32,939 nucleotides of DNA from an uncultured Flavobacteriia bacterium (GTDB lineage Bacteria > Bacteroidota > Bacteroidia > Flavobacteriales_D > Crocinitomicaceae). A program made the position numbers and the translations under genes. Location: positions 1 to 32,939 of the forward strand of contig CAIQQH010000010.1 of NCBI GenBank assembly GCA_903873915.1, given 5' to 3'. This document shows positions 8,701 through 15,321 of the stretch, in pieces. The notes beneath the pieces are model-generated. The model had not been told where the DNA came from. It made no database searches and was given only the letters and a program-made list of their open reading frames with translations. Every line of letters begins with the position of its first letter. The stretch's first letter is position 1.

Positions 8701-10000
8701 TGCAACCTCAAGTCCGACATCAGTTACTGTAAACACTAATCCAATAACCCCAACCATTAGTACAAGTGGTCCTACAACTTTCTGTTCAGGGGGATCAGTT
8801 ACGTTGACTTCATCGAGTGTAACAGGTAATACTTGGTCAAATGGAGCTACAAGTCAATCCATTACTGTTTCCACAACTGGAACGTATACAGTTGCGGTTT
8901 CCAATGGAACTTGCAGTGCAACCTCAAGTCCGACATCAGTAACTGTAAACACTAATCCAACAACCCCAACCATCAGCGCAGGTGGTCCGACAACATTTTG
9001 TTCAGGAGGATCAGTTACATTAACTTCATCGAGTGCAACAGGTAATACTTGGTCTAATGGAGCTACAAGTCAATCCATTACTGTTTCTACAAGCGGCAAT
9101 TATAACGTAACAATTTCAAATGGAACATGCAGCACAACATCAAGTCCATCTGTAGTATTGGTAAATGCAAATCCTAATGCTCCAACAATAACAGCAATAG
9201 GAACTACCACATTTTGTTCTGGTGATTCTGTGTTATTGGTTAGTTCTAATTCAAATGGCAATTTATGGTCGAATTCGTCGAATTCACAATCAATTTATGT
9301 CACCCAAAGTGGGCTTTATACTGTTCAATTAACTGATAACAACGGGTGTGTTGCCAACTCATTACCAACAATCATTACTGTTCTCCCTCTACCACAAGTT
9401 ATCATTGCGGCAAGTGGTCCATTAACAATATGCGAAGGTGAATCACTTACACTTACCTCATCTCCGGCCAACTCCTATTTTTGGTCAAATGGGGGAATTA
9501 CGCAAGCAATTACTATTGATCAGGCAGGAATATATTCTGTGAGTGTCGTTGGGTCTAATGGTTGTACTAATTCATCTTCACAAGCAAACGTGATGGTGAA
9601 TAATAACTCGGCTTCAACTTTAAATGAAACGGCATTAGACTCATATACTCTAAATGGTCAAGCCTATACACAAAGCGGCACTTATACACAAGTAATTCCA
9701 AATTCTGTCGGTTGCGATAGCACAATCACATTGAACTTATCTTTAAGTTATTCGGGTATTACTGAGCTCCAAAATGGAATAAAATTATATCCAAATCCGA
9801 CATTAGACTACTTAACAATTGAATTGGAATTTGAAGGGGATTATTTAAGCTACTTTATTCTTGATGGAATTGGAAAGACAGTTTCAAGTGGTGTGATCAA
9901 AAACGAATTCAATCAAATTGATTTAACTGAGTTTTCGAAAGGCACATATCTCATTGTTGTAGAAGGATTGAATAAGCCATTTCAAGTCATTAAAAACTAA
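5783..10000 (+). CDS. Giant T9SS-secreted Ig-like repeat protein
   Basis: A 1405-aa cell-surface or released adhesin-like protein. The signal peptide spans residues 1-18 (FFSLAQ end). Two copies of a 75-80-residue module follow (EYFLGSIDPGNGNG...NNWGPLFKKT and EYFFGVFDPGVGQG...GNWGPLFKKT). Divergent Ig-like segments run to about 410. Then come ten near-identical 72-residue units (412-1131), each with FCSGGSVTLTSSSATGN, a W-NGATSQSI core, GNYTVTVSNGTC and a V-N-P linker; two Cys per unit could form one disulfide. Two degenerate units lead to a LDSYTLNGQAYTQSGTY module (about 1283-1325) and a type A sorting domain from about 1330 (KLYPNPTLDYLTIE...ILDGIGKTV...FSKGTYLIVV). Export by Sec and then T9SS is a confident inference; the ligand is unknown. 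Confidence 0.93.
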   Translation: MKQFLFILAFTVSFFSLAQPDIKGGEYFLGSIDPGNGNGTSFTVNDGGWDEAIESIIASAQTVPNTTSPILINIRLKDNSNNWGPLFKKTLFINGGISSTRSVDIIYAEYFFGVFDPGVGQGTPILAFDGAFDDAVESVLRTNATWTITNQPTLFNIRMKDAYGNWGPLFKKTIFPYGANPNAELITQGSSMSVCPNSNVTLSYNGPNGYTPTWFNGSTSASITFPVTSVGYYGVTATLGNSTYNDSIYIDFLPAPTPTISPSGSILVCGSSAITLTTPVISNTTYQWYSNGSIISGATSSNYLPSQAGNYYVTATSSLNGCIGNSSSTNLFTVATITPNGSNSSCTSPVLLSAPTGTGNTYQWKLNGVNIGGATSSTYNATTSGNYTVTITNGACSSTSNVTIVAITTGPTAPTISASGLTSFCSGGSVTLTSSSATGNTWSNGATSQSFTVSTSGNYTVTVSNGTCSATSSSTIVTVNPVPTTPTISASGPTTFCSGGSVTLTSSSATGNTWSNGATSQSITVSTSGNYTVTVSNGTCSATSSPTTVSVNSAPSTPTINASGATTFCSGGSVTLTSSSATGNTWANGATSQSINVSTSGNYTVIVSNGTCSVNSISTTVTVNPVPTTPTISANGPTSFCTGGSVTLTSSSATGNTWSNGATSQSISVSASGNYTVTVSNGTCSATSSPTTVTVNPVPTTPTISANGPTSFCTGGSVTLTSSSATGNAWSNGSTSQSINVSASGNYTVTVSNGTCSATSSPTTLTVNPVPTTPTISANGPTSFCTGGSVTLTSSSATGNAWLNGSTSQSINVSASGNYTVTVSNGTCSATSSPTTVSVNSIPLTPTISTSGATAFCSGGSVTLTSSSATGNTWSNGATSQSITVSTAGTYTVTVSNGTCSATSSPTTVSVNSIPLTPTISTSGATAFCSGGSVILTSSSATGNTWSNGATSQSITVSTTGTYTVAVSNGTCNATSSPTSVTVNTNPITPTISTSGPTTFCSGGSVTLTSSSVTGNTWSNGATSQSITVSTTGTYTVAVSNGTCSATSSPTSVTVNTNPTTPTISAGGPTTFCSGGSVTLTSSSATGNTWSNGATSQSITVSTSGNYNVTISNGTCSTTSSPSVVLVNANPNAPTITAIGTTTFCSGDSVLLVSSNSNGNLWSNSSNSQSIYVTQSGLYTVQLTDNNGCVANSLPTIITVLPLPQVIIAASGPLTICEGESLTLTSSPANSYFWSNGGITQAITIDQAGIYSVSVVGSNGCTNSSSQANVMVNNNSASTLNETALDSYTLNGQAYTQSGTYTQVIPNSVGCDSTITLNLSLSYSGITELQNGIKLYPNPTLDYLTIELEFEGDYLSYFILDGIGKTVSSGVIKNEFNQIDLTEFSKGTYLIVVEGLNKPFQVIKN
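7016..9175 (+). repeat. Ten tandem 216-bp coding repeats
   Basis: Ten in-frame units of exactly 216 bp begin at 7016, 7232, 7448, 7664, 7880, 8096, 8312, 8528, 8744 and 8960. Units 4-6 are almost identical to one another, as are 7-8 and 8-9 over long stretches, including synonymous positions. That indicates recent duplication or gene conversion rather than selection on protein alone. An eleventh unit (from 9176) has diverged strongly. Confidence 0.92.
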
Positions 10001-10005
10001 CCTGA

Positions 10006-10317
10006 ATGCAAATTTTATTCGATAGAATACTTTTACTTCTCTTTCAGGGAGAGCAAATCCCTTTGAGAAGTGGAAACTTTTACAGCTACGTTGGACCTAC
10101 TTCAACGCGTATTAATGGTGAACGATTTCCATTAGCATTTGAATATGAAATCAGTGCTCAAAATCACAAAAAGGTTACTATCGAACTTATTCATGCCATG
10201 TATCAGCTACATCTGCAAAATGGAATTATGCCAAGCAGGTCGGAAATATTTGATCTTTTTCCAAGAGAACTCTGTTCAAGACCTTGCAACTATTCAGCAG
10301 CTGTCTACATAGTTTAG
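10006..10317 (+). CDS. Uncharacterised 103-aa protein
   Basis: Not recognised. It starts 5 bp after the stop of the giant repeat protein. The N-terminus is hydrophobic (MQILFDRILLLLF) but lacks a cleavage site. The body, GNFYSYVGPTSTRINGERF, then KVTIELIHAMYQLHLQNGIMP, SRSEIFDLFPREL and CSRPCNYSAAVYIV, is compositionally protein-like with alternating amphipathic helices and two close cysteines. It ends abruptly right after YIV, and the final helix looks cut short, so it may be the remnant of a longer protein. Codon use is AT-rich like its upstream neighbours. Coding status is likely but unproven, and no function is proposed. Confidence 0.5.
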   Translation: MQILFDRILLLLFQGEQIPLRSGNFYSYVGPTSTRINGERFPLAFEYEISAQNHKKVTIELIHAMYQLHLQNGIMPSRSEIFDLFPRELCSRPCNYSAAVYIV

Positions 10318-10352
10318 AAACTAAATAACGATGATTTTAATCAAAACAACCC

Positions 10353-11372
10353 ATGAAAAAACACCTAATCACCCTAATAACCCTAGCTATTACCCTAGCA
10401 ACAACAGCACAAGCACCATCTTATGTACCCACCAATGGTCTTGTTGGATGGTGGCCTTTTAATGGCAATGCCAATGATGAAAGTGGAAGCGGAAACAATG
10501 GAACTGTGAATGGTGCTGTATTGACAACCGATCGTTTTGGGTCGAACTCTAACGCCTACGCATTTACTTCAAGTGATATTTTAGTCTCCAACTTTTTCTT
10601 TGATAATGGCTGGAACGAATATTCTATTTCCTTGTGGTTTTCCACAAATGACATCACGCAATACATGCAGAACTTTTTGAATACATCACCTCACGATGGA
10701 GAAGGACTTGGGTGGAATCATGCGAACGCACAAGGAAAAATCAGCCATTGGAAAAATTCAGATCCGAATCAACATTTATGGGATGTATTCAGCGCCAATC
10801 CTTTAAATTTTACAAATGTTCAAAATAACCAATGGTATTTCATCACTATTGTGAAATCTGGATTAAGCTATCGCTATTATATAAATGGAATGTTAGACAA
10901 AACATCAAATGCTACCGTAACTGCAATTTCATCGTTCACGGGAATGCGATTTGGATCAATTGGTGGTACAGAAAATCTGAATGGAAAATTAGATGATATA
11001 GGAATTTGGAACCGCGCAATAACCGATTGTGAGATTGCAGACTTATACCAAAGTCAGTTGGGGTATTTAAGCTCGGTCTCCTCCCAAACCCAAAGCGCAC
11101 TCGATAGCTATACATGGCCTGTAAACGGACAAACTTACACGCAAAGTGGCAGCTACTCCGATACGCTTGTGAATGCCGCAGGGTGTGATAGTATTGTTAC
11201 ATTGAACTTGACGATGGGCTACACAGGGATTGAAGAATTGAACACTAGCTCTTCGAAAAAACTCCTACGCATTACCGACCTCAGCGGGAAGGAAACGCCA
11301 TTTCGGAAAAATACGATTTTGCTCTTCATCTATGAGGATGGAACGGTGGAACGGGTTTTTGAGGGGGAGTAA
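10353..11372 (+). CDS. Secreted LamG/concanavalin-like domain protein
   Basis: A 339-aa exported protein. Signal peptide at residues 1-20 (ending TTAQA). A LamG/ConA-like lectin fold runs from about 27 to 235: LVGWWPFNGNANDESGSGNN opens it, then YSISLWFSTND, WYFITIVKSG, YRYYINGMLD and the closing LDDIGIWNRAIT. Such domains bind carbohydrate or protein ligands. A linker (about 246-290) with LDSYTWPVNGQTYTQSGSY and GCDSIVTLNL matches the linker before the sorting domain of the giant repeat protein. The last about 40 residues (LLRITDLSGKETPF, then IYEDGTVERVFEGE) replace the usual YPNP type A sorting domain and probably serve as a variant secretion tail. The end lies 321 bp before the convergent transposase gene. 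No catalytic residues were identified. Confidence 0.88.
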   Translation: MKKHLITLITLAITLATTAQAPSYVPTNGLVGWWPFNGNANDESGSGNNGTVNGAVLTTDRFGSNSNAYAFTSSDILVSNFFFDNGWNEYSISLWFSTNDITQYMQNFLNTSPHDGEGLGWNHANAQGKISHWKNSDPNQHLWDVFSANPLNFTNVQNNQWYFITIVKSGLSYRYYINGMLDKTSNATVTAISSFTGMRFGSIGGTENLNGKLDDIGIWNRAITDCEIADLYQSQLGYLSSVSSQTQSALDSYTWPVNGQTYTQSGSYSDTLVNAAGCDSIVTLNLTMGYTGIEELNTSSSKKLLRITDLSGKETPFRKNTILLFIYEDGTVERVFEGE

Positions 11373-11436
11373 AAATGAGTGTGAGAGTGAGAGTGAGAGC
11401 GAGGGAGATCGTGAAATCAATTTCCTCCCCCTTAAT

Positions 11437-11453
11437 CCCCCTCAACGAGGGGG
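11437..11453. repeat. Hairpin CCCCCTC-AAC-GAGGGGG
   Basis: A perfect 7-bp stem with a 3-base loop, overlapping the first copy of the 19-bp direct repeat. It lies 64 bp past the stop of the LamG gene and has no following T-run on the plus strand, so it is more likely a REP-like palindrome than a terminator. Confidence 0.55.
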
Positions 11454-11484
11454 AGATAAGATTCACCTCCTGCCCCAACCATTC

Positions 11485-11520
11485 GGGACCTTTGTCCCTC
11501 CCGCAGCGTTCCTCGCGGGA
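11485..11520. repeat. Compound palindrome (REP-like candidate)
   Basis: GGGAC-CTTT-GTCCC (11485-11498) is followed directly by TCCCGC (11499-11504), a 10-base loop and GCGGGA (11515-11520). GTCCC can also pair with the GGGAC that ends the second stem, so alternative folds exist. Position beside a tyrosine transposase suggests a REP/BIME-type element; this is inference. Confidence 0.5.
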
Positions 11521-11613
11521 CAGGCACTCAACGAGGGGGAGATAAAATCGTACCCGCCATTTCTATTCGTTACATCACTCAAGTTCGCAACCAAACTCGT
11601 AACGCGCAACTCA

Positions 11614-11641
11614 TAACTCGTAACTCGTAACTCGTAACTCG
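11614..11641. repeat. 7-bp microsatellite (TAACTCG)4
   Basis: Four tandem TAACTCG heptamers, preceded by degenerate partial copies from about 11593. It is the same unit as the array at 3073-3114, about 8.5 kb away. Confidence 0.8.
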
Positions 11642-11693
11642 TGGCTTCGAGTGCCTCACGTGTCCGCTGTGGTGGAGCCACCAAACCCACAAC

Positions 11694-12128
11694 TCACCCC
11701 TCCTCCAGTCCATGCAACGCAAGTAGCTCCTCGAATTCCGCTCCGTACGATCGCTTTTCGTGATGCTTTTTTTGAAAATAGATGTACTTGTTCACGGCAT
11801 CCACTCCCGATTGAGAGACGGTGAATGCACCGTAGCCATTTTGCCAAAAGAATTTATCGGGGATGAGATCGTTGTGGTTAATGAAATGGGAGCTACTGCC
11901 TTTGATGTGCTTGATGATTTCGTTTACGCTGAGATCGGGTGGCATGCAAAACAAGCAATGGACGTGGTCGGGCACTCCGTTTACGATGCTTAAGGTGCAA
12001 CCCATGCGCTTGAGCTCGACGCCGATAAACTCGTACAAGCGGCGCTCCATGCGGGGATGGATGAGTGGTTTTCTGTTTTTTGTGGTCCATACGGCATGGA
12101 TCCAAATTTTCGCATGTGAATTTGTCAT
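11694..12128 (-). CDS. IS200-like / REP-associated tyrosine transposase (Y1_Tnp)
   Basis: A 144-aa single-strand-specific transposase of the HUH/Y1 class. The first strand is HAKIWIHAVWTTKNRKPLI. The metal-binding His-hydrophobic-His motif sits in GVPDHVHCLFCMP (about residues 51-63). The catalytic Tyr is in the helix VNKYIYFQKKHHEKR (about 112-126). KGSSSHFIN and KFFWQNGYGAFTVS between them are typical of this group. The length fits IS200 TnpA and short RAYT proteins. It is intact, with no adjacent TnpB. The 3' side is a palindrome-rich spacer, which favours a domesticated REP-associated enzyme, though a stand-alone IS200-like element cannot be excluded because element ends were not located. 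Function: cutting and joining single-stranded DNA at hairpin-flanked sites. Confidence 0.9.
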   Translation of the reverse strand: MTNSHAKIWIHAVWTTKNRKPLIHPRMERRLYEFIGVELKRMGCTLSIVNGVPDHVHCLFCMPPDLSVNEIIKHIKGSSSHFINHNDLIPDKFFWQNGYGAFTVSQSGVDAVNKYIYFQKKHHEKRSYGAEFEELLALHGLEEG

Positions 12129-12231
12129 GATTAACGCATTTAGTGGTTTCCACTTAAGTTATAAAATATTGGGGTTAAAATCCAAATGGATGTGGTGATT
12201 TTCTCACCAAATCAAATTAAGATTAATTTCT

Positions 12232-12239
12232 TATTTTTG
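12232..12239 (+). promoter_or_regulatory. -7 promoter box upstream of the small secreted protein
   Basis: TATTTTTG matches TAnnTTTG and lies 49 bp before the chosen ATG (12289). A -33 TTG is not evident at 19-23 bp, so support is modest. Confidence 0.35.
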
Positions 12240-12288
12240 TTTTAACAAGCAACGCAACGGTATGATATGCGTCTTGGAACTAAATGCT

Positions 12289-12654
12289 ATGAAAATGAAA
12301 GGAATACTTACTACTGCAATCGTTTGTTTATTGGCCCTGTCAAGTTGGGCTCAAACATCTACCGTTACAAATAACGAAGTGACTTATTTCGGTCAATGCA
12401 TGGTTGAAGTGCAAAACGACACGGAAATGCGGGCACTTGAAGCAGAGATGCGCACAAATCCTTACATCAAAATGTGCCGCTTGGATTACAATACGCAACG
12501 CGCATTTATCCTCACAAAATCCACTGAAACATTGACGGAAGAACAATTCACTTCTTGGTTCATCGGATATTCTGATAAGGTTCGCTGTGTGCAAGTTGGC
12601 GTTCACGGTGTGGATCAAATGAAGCCGTATCCATTTGTTGACTGCATTAAATAA
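12289..12654 (+). CDS. Small secreted protein of unknown function
   Basis: A 121-aa protein with a Sec signal peptide (MKMKGILTTAIVCLLALSSWAQ). The start is set at the ATG at 12289 because an upstream in-frame ATG (12262) would put nine polar residues before the signal peptide. The mature part, with YFGQCMVEVQNDTEMRALEA, MRTNPYIKMCRLDYNTQRAF, LTEEQFTSWF and VRCVQVGVHG, alternates strands and helices in a way that could form a small ferredoxin-like alpha/beta sandwich (inference). Four cysteines are spread through it, possibly in disulfides. It ends 5 bp before the large type B T9SS protein, so the two are probably one operon and may work together at the cell surface. No family name is known to me. 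Confidence 0.72.
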   Translation: MKMKGILTTAIVCLLALSSWAQTSTVTNNEVTYFGQCMVEVQNDTEMRALEAEMRTNPYIKMCRLDYNTQRAFILTKSTETLTEEQFTSWFIGYSDKVRCVQVGVHGVDQMKPYPFVDCIK

Positions 12655-12659
12655 GCAGT

Positions 12660-15260
12660 ATGAAACAACTCATTGTTTTCATTCTAATACTCCTTCATTT
12701 TCAATCGTTTGCTCAACCGAATGACTGTTCGGAAGCGGTACCGGGTTGCACAACGCCTTCGTTTCCTATTGCTCCTTTAAATTCTGCGACCAATGTGGTT
12801 GACTTTACCTCTGGAAGCTTTTCAAATCCATCGTCTAACCCTGGTGGATTCAATTCAGGGTGTTTGTTGAGTGGTGAAACAAGTTCAACGTTTATTTCTA
12901 TTAATGTCATTTCGACTGGAACGCTCGCTTGGTCAATCATCGGTCCAAGTGGAGGTTGCTTCGACTGGATCATGTGGCAGATGCCGAATGCGTCAATGGC
13001 GCAAGCATGTGCGGGAATCAATGGAAATACATTGGCACCAGTTGCCTGCAACTGGAATGGGACGTGCAACGGAAATACAGGTATGGCGCCTGCGGGACAA
13101 CTTCCTCCGAATGGGTCTCCTTCAAGTTATCAAAACCCTCTTCCTGTAATCGCTGGACAATCCTACCTTTTGTGTCTGTCAAACTACAGTGGGACGTCAC
13201 AAAACGTGAACATGAACTTCTTCGGCACGGCAAACGTGGCCTGTGGTGTCGCTGCACCGGACCAAACGATTTGTTTGGGAAATAGCGCGAATGTAACGAT
13301 ATCAACTCCCGGATTGACAGCACCTCAATTTACGTGGTCGCCGACAACAGGTGTTTCGAATCCAACTGGGGGAACCAATGTTACAGTGAATCCAACGGTA
13401 ACGACAACCTACAACGTTCAAGTATTCCAACCTGCAACAGTGAGTTCATCTGCATTCAATGCTACTGCTACTTTTACCATTACGGTAGTTCCACCGCCAA
13501 CGCCGAATGCGGGAATTGATGATACGGTTTGTCTTGGGCAAGCTATCTTATTGAACGGTACCATAAGTTCGACTACCAACACGCCTTCGTGGCAATACCT
13601 AACAACTGGCATTGTGCCTACTCCAACAGTGACTTTTACTCCAAGTTTGAATACCTTGGCACCGAGTGTCATGGTGAATCAACCTGGTGTTTATCAATTC
13701 ATTCTCCGCGAAAGCAACACAATTTGCGGGATTGTCCGCGATACGGTCAACGTGCTCGTTTCCTCTATCACGCAAACAACATCTAGTGTTCCACCAAGCT
13801 GTGCTGGACTTTCCGACGGCGAAATTCACATCAATAGCCCAACAGCGGTTGAATATTCTTTTGATGCCGGTGTAACTTGGCAGGTGGATTCATTCGCTGT
13901 GATTTTTCCAACCGGAACATACAATGTGTGTTCACGCAATATTTTCGGATGTCAAACCTGTTCGAACGTAACCATTGTTGCTCCACCTCCAGTGATCGTG
14001 TCGGTGAGCAATGACACCTTGATTTGTCAAAATGGAACCGCTACAATGATGGCCTCTGCGATTGGTGGAACGAGTTACCTTTTCCACTGGGATCATACCA
14101 CAGATTTGTCGGCTACACAAGACGTTAACCCATTGGCAAATACCACCTATACGGTATATGCCGAAAATGAGCTGGGTTGTATTTCAACACCAGAATCGAT
14201 TGTGGTAAGCGTTCGCCCTCCTATCAGCGGAACGATCAGCCCAGACGTAACGATTTGTCCAGGTTACCCAACGAATTTAACTGCAACAGCGACTGGTGGC
14301 ATTGGAATTCCTTACGACTTCGTGTGGAGCACTGGCGCAACTGATTTTGCGGCGTCAAGTACAATTTCTGCGAATCCACCAGCGACAACGATCTACACGG
14401 TGACCATTACTGACGGTTGTGAATCTACACCTTTGGTTTTGAATACCACAGTAACGGTGGCGCCACTTCCTGTGCCTCAAATCTTGGCGGATCCAGATGC
14501 ATTGTGTGAACCTGCGATCTTCACGGTAGTGAACACAACGGATCCAACGATGGTAGATTCTGTGTGGTGGGTCACATCCAATGGACAATCCTTCGGTAAT
14601 GTATCAGAGATTACACTTGATCCGCTTTGGGCAGGAAACTACGACGTACAATTGGTGGTGGTTTCTCCTCAAGGATGTATTGATTCGACTACATTCTACG
14701 ACTATCTCACGGTTTATCCAAAACCATTCGCCGATTTAAGGTATAGCCCTAATCCGGTGTATATGTTCAACACGCAAGTCATGTTAACGAACTATTCACT
14801 AAATGCGGATTACTACCAATGGTTCATCGAAAGCGGAACTCCATCGTATTCGCAGCAAGAAAATGTAACGACCATGTTCCCAGATGGTCAAACGGGTGAA
14901 TACCTCGTTACCTTGATTGCCACCTCTATTTACGATTGTGTAGATACAACCATAGCGAAAATTGTTGTTTTCCCTGAGGTCTTAATTTATGCCCCAAACA
15001 CGTTTACGCCAGACAATGATGAACACAACCAATCTTGGGGAATTCACATTGAAGGCATCGACATCTTCGACTTTGACCTCTACATTTTCAATCGATGGGG
15101 TGAAATCATTTGGGAATCTCATGATCCTGAAGGACTTTGGGACGGTACGTATGGAGGTCTTCCTGTTCAACAAGGAACCTATACGTGGATCGTTCGTGCA
15201 CGTGATGCTCAAAACGACGATCAGCACGAGTTCAATGGATTCGTGAATGTATTGAGGTAG
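12660..15260 (+). CDS. T9SS type B (gliding-motility-type CTD) surface protein
   Basis: An 866-aa exported protein. Signal peptide at residues 1-18 (ending FQSFAQ). The N-terminal domain (about 20-195) contains SGCLLSGETSSTFISINV, GCFDWIMWQMP and GQSYLLCLSNYSG, a beta-sandwich pattern common ahead of type B tails. A series of Ig-like or PKD-like segments follows, each beginning with an 'ICLGNSANVTI', 'VCLGQAILLNG' or 'ICQNGTATMMA' type strand and ending in V-V. A PKD-like unit (about 690-770) precedes the type B sorting domain (about 777-866): YAPNTFTPDNDEHNQSW, DLYIFNRWGEIIWES, WDGTYGG and QQGTYTWIVRARD. Type B tails direct T9SS export and usually attachment by a SprF-like partner, not present here. 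The role is structural or adhesive by analogy; the ligand is unknown. Confidence 0.92.
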   Translation: MKQLIVFILILLHFQSFAQPNDCSEAVPGCTTPSFPIAPLNSATNVVDFTSGSFSNPSSNPGGFNSGCLLSGETSSTFISINVISTGTLAWSIIGPSGGCFDWIMWQMPNASMAQACAGINGNTLAPVACNWNGTCNGNTGMAPAGQLPPNGSPSSYQNPLPVIAGQSYLLCLSNYSGTSQNVNMNFFGTANVACGVAAPDQTICLGNSANVTISTPGLTAPQFTWSPTTGVSNPTGGTNVTVNPTVTTTYNVQVFQPATVSSSAFNATATFTITVVPPPTPNAGIDDTVCLGQAILLNGTISSTTNTPSWQYLTTGIVPTPTVTFTPSLNTLAPSVMVNQPGVYQFILRESNTICGIVRDTVNVLVSSITQTTSSVPPSCAGLSDGEIHINSPTAVEYSFDAGVTWQVDSFAVIFPTGTYNVCSRNIFGCQTCSNVTIVAPPPVIVSVSNDTLICQNGTATMMASAIGGTSYLFHWDHTTDLSATQDVNPLANTTYTVYAENELGCISTPESIVVSVRPPISGTISPDVTICPGYPTNLTATATGGIGIPYDFVWSTGATDFAASSTISANPPATTIYTVTITDGCESTPLVLNTTVTVAPLPVPQILADPDALCEPAIFTVVNTTDPTMVDSVWWVTSNGQSFGNVSEITLDPLWAGNYDVQLVVVSPQGCIDSTTFYDYLTVYPKPFADLRYSPNPVYMFNTQVMLTNYSLNADYYQWFIESGTPSYSQQENVTTMFPDGQTGEYLVTLIATSIYDCVDTTIAKIVVFPEVLIYAPNTFTPDNDEHNQSWGIHIEGIDIFDFDLYIFNRWGEIIWESHDPEGLWDGTYGGLPVQQGTYTWIVRARDAQNDDQHEFNGFVNVLR

Positions 15261-15295
15261 ATCCCAAAAGCGAACTTATATTTCGTTTTTCGGTG

Positions 15296-15303
15296 TATTT
15301 TTG
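15296..15303 (+). promoter_or_regulatory. -7 promoter box upstream of hutU
   Basis: TATTTTTG (TAnnTTTG) lies 18 bp before the hutU ATG. No good -33 TTG is seen. The position predicts a leader of about ten bases. Confidence 0.4.
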
Positions 15304-15321
15304 TGCAAAATATCCAACGAA

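Larger units (their letters stand above)
11373..11693. other. 321-bp repeat- and palindrome-rich spacer
   Basis: No gene. In order it holds a (GTGAGA)3 tract at 11381-11398; a hairpin at 11437-11453; a 19-bp direct repeat (CTCAACGAGGGGGAGATAA) at 11441-11459 and 11527-11545; a compound palindrome at 11485-11520; the heptamer array at 11614-11641; and a GGTGG-AG-CCACC palindrome at 11671-11682. It is sandwiched between two convergent genes, the second being a REP-type transposase. Confidence 0.75.

Noticed and set aside
7016..9175. Evenly spaced repeats as a possible CRISPR array
   Set aside because: The 216-bp unit is continuous coding sequence with no alternating spacers, and the frame is kept throughout.
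11332..11616. 94-codon plus-strand frame running out of the LamG gene into the spacer
   Set aside because: Made of (GTGAGA) repeats and palindromes translated through; no protein-like composition.
12142..12154. AGTGG-TTT-CCACT hairpin upstream of the transposase gene
   Set aside because: Only 5 bp and with no copy seen elsewhere in the window; could be an IS200-like left end but the evidence is too thin.
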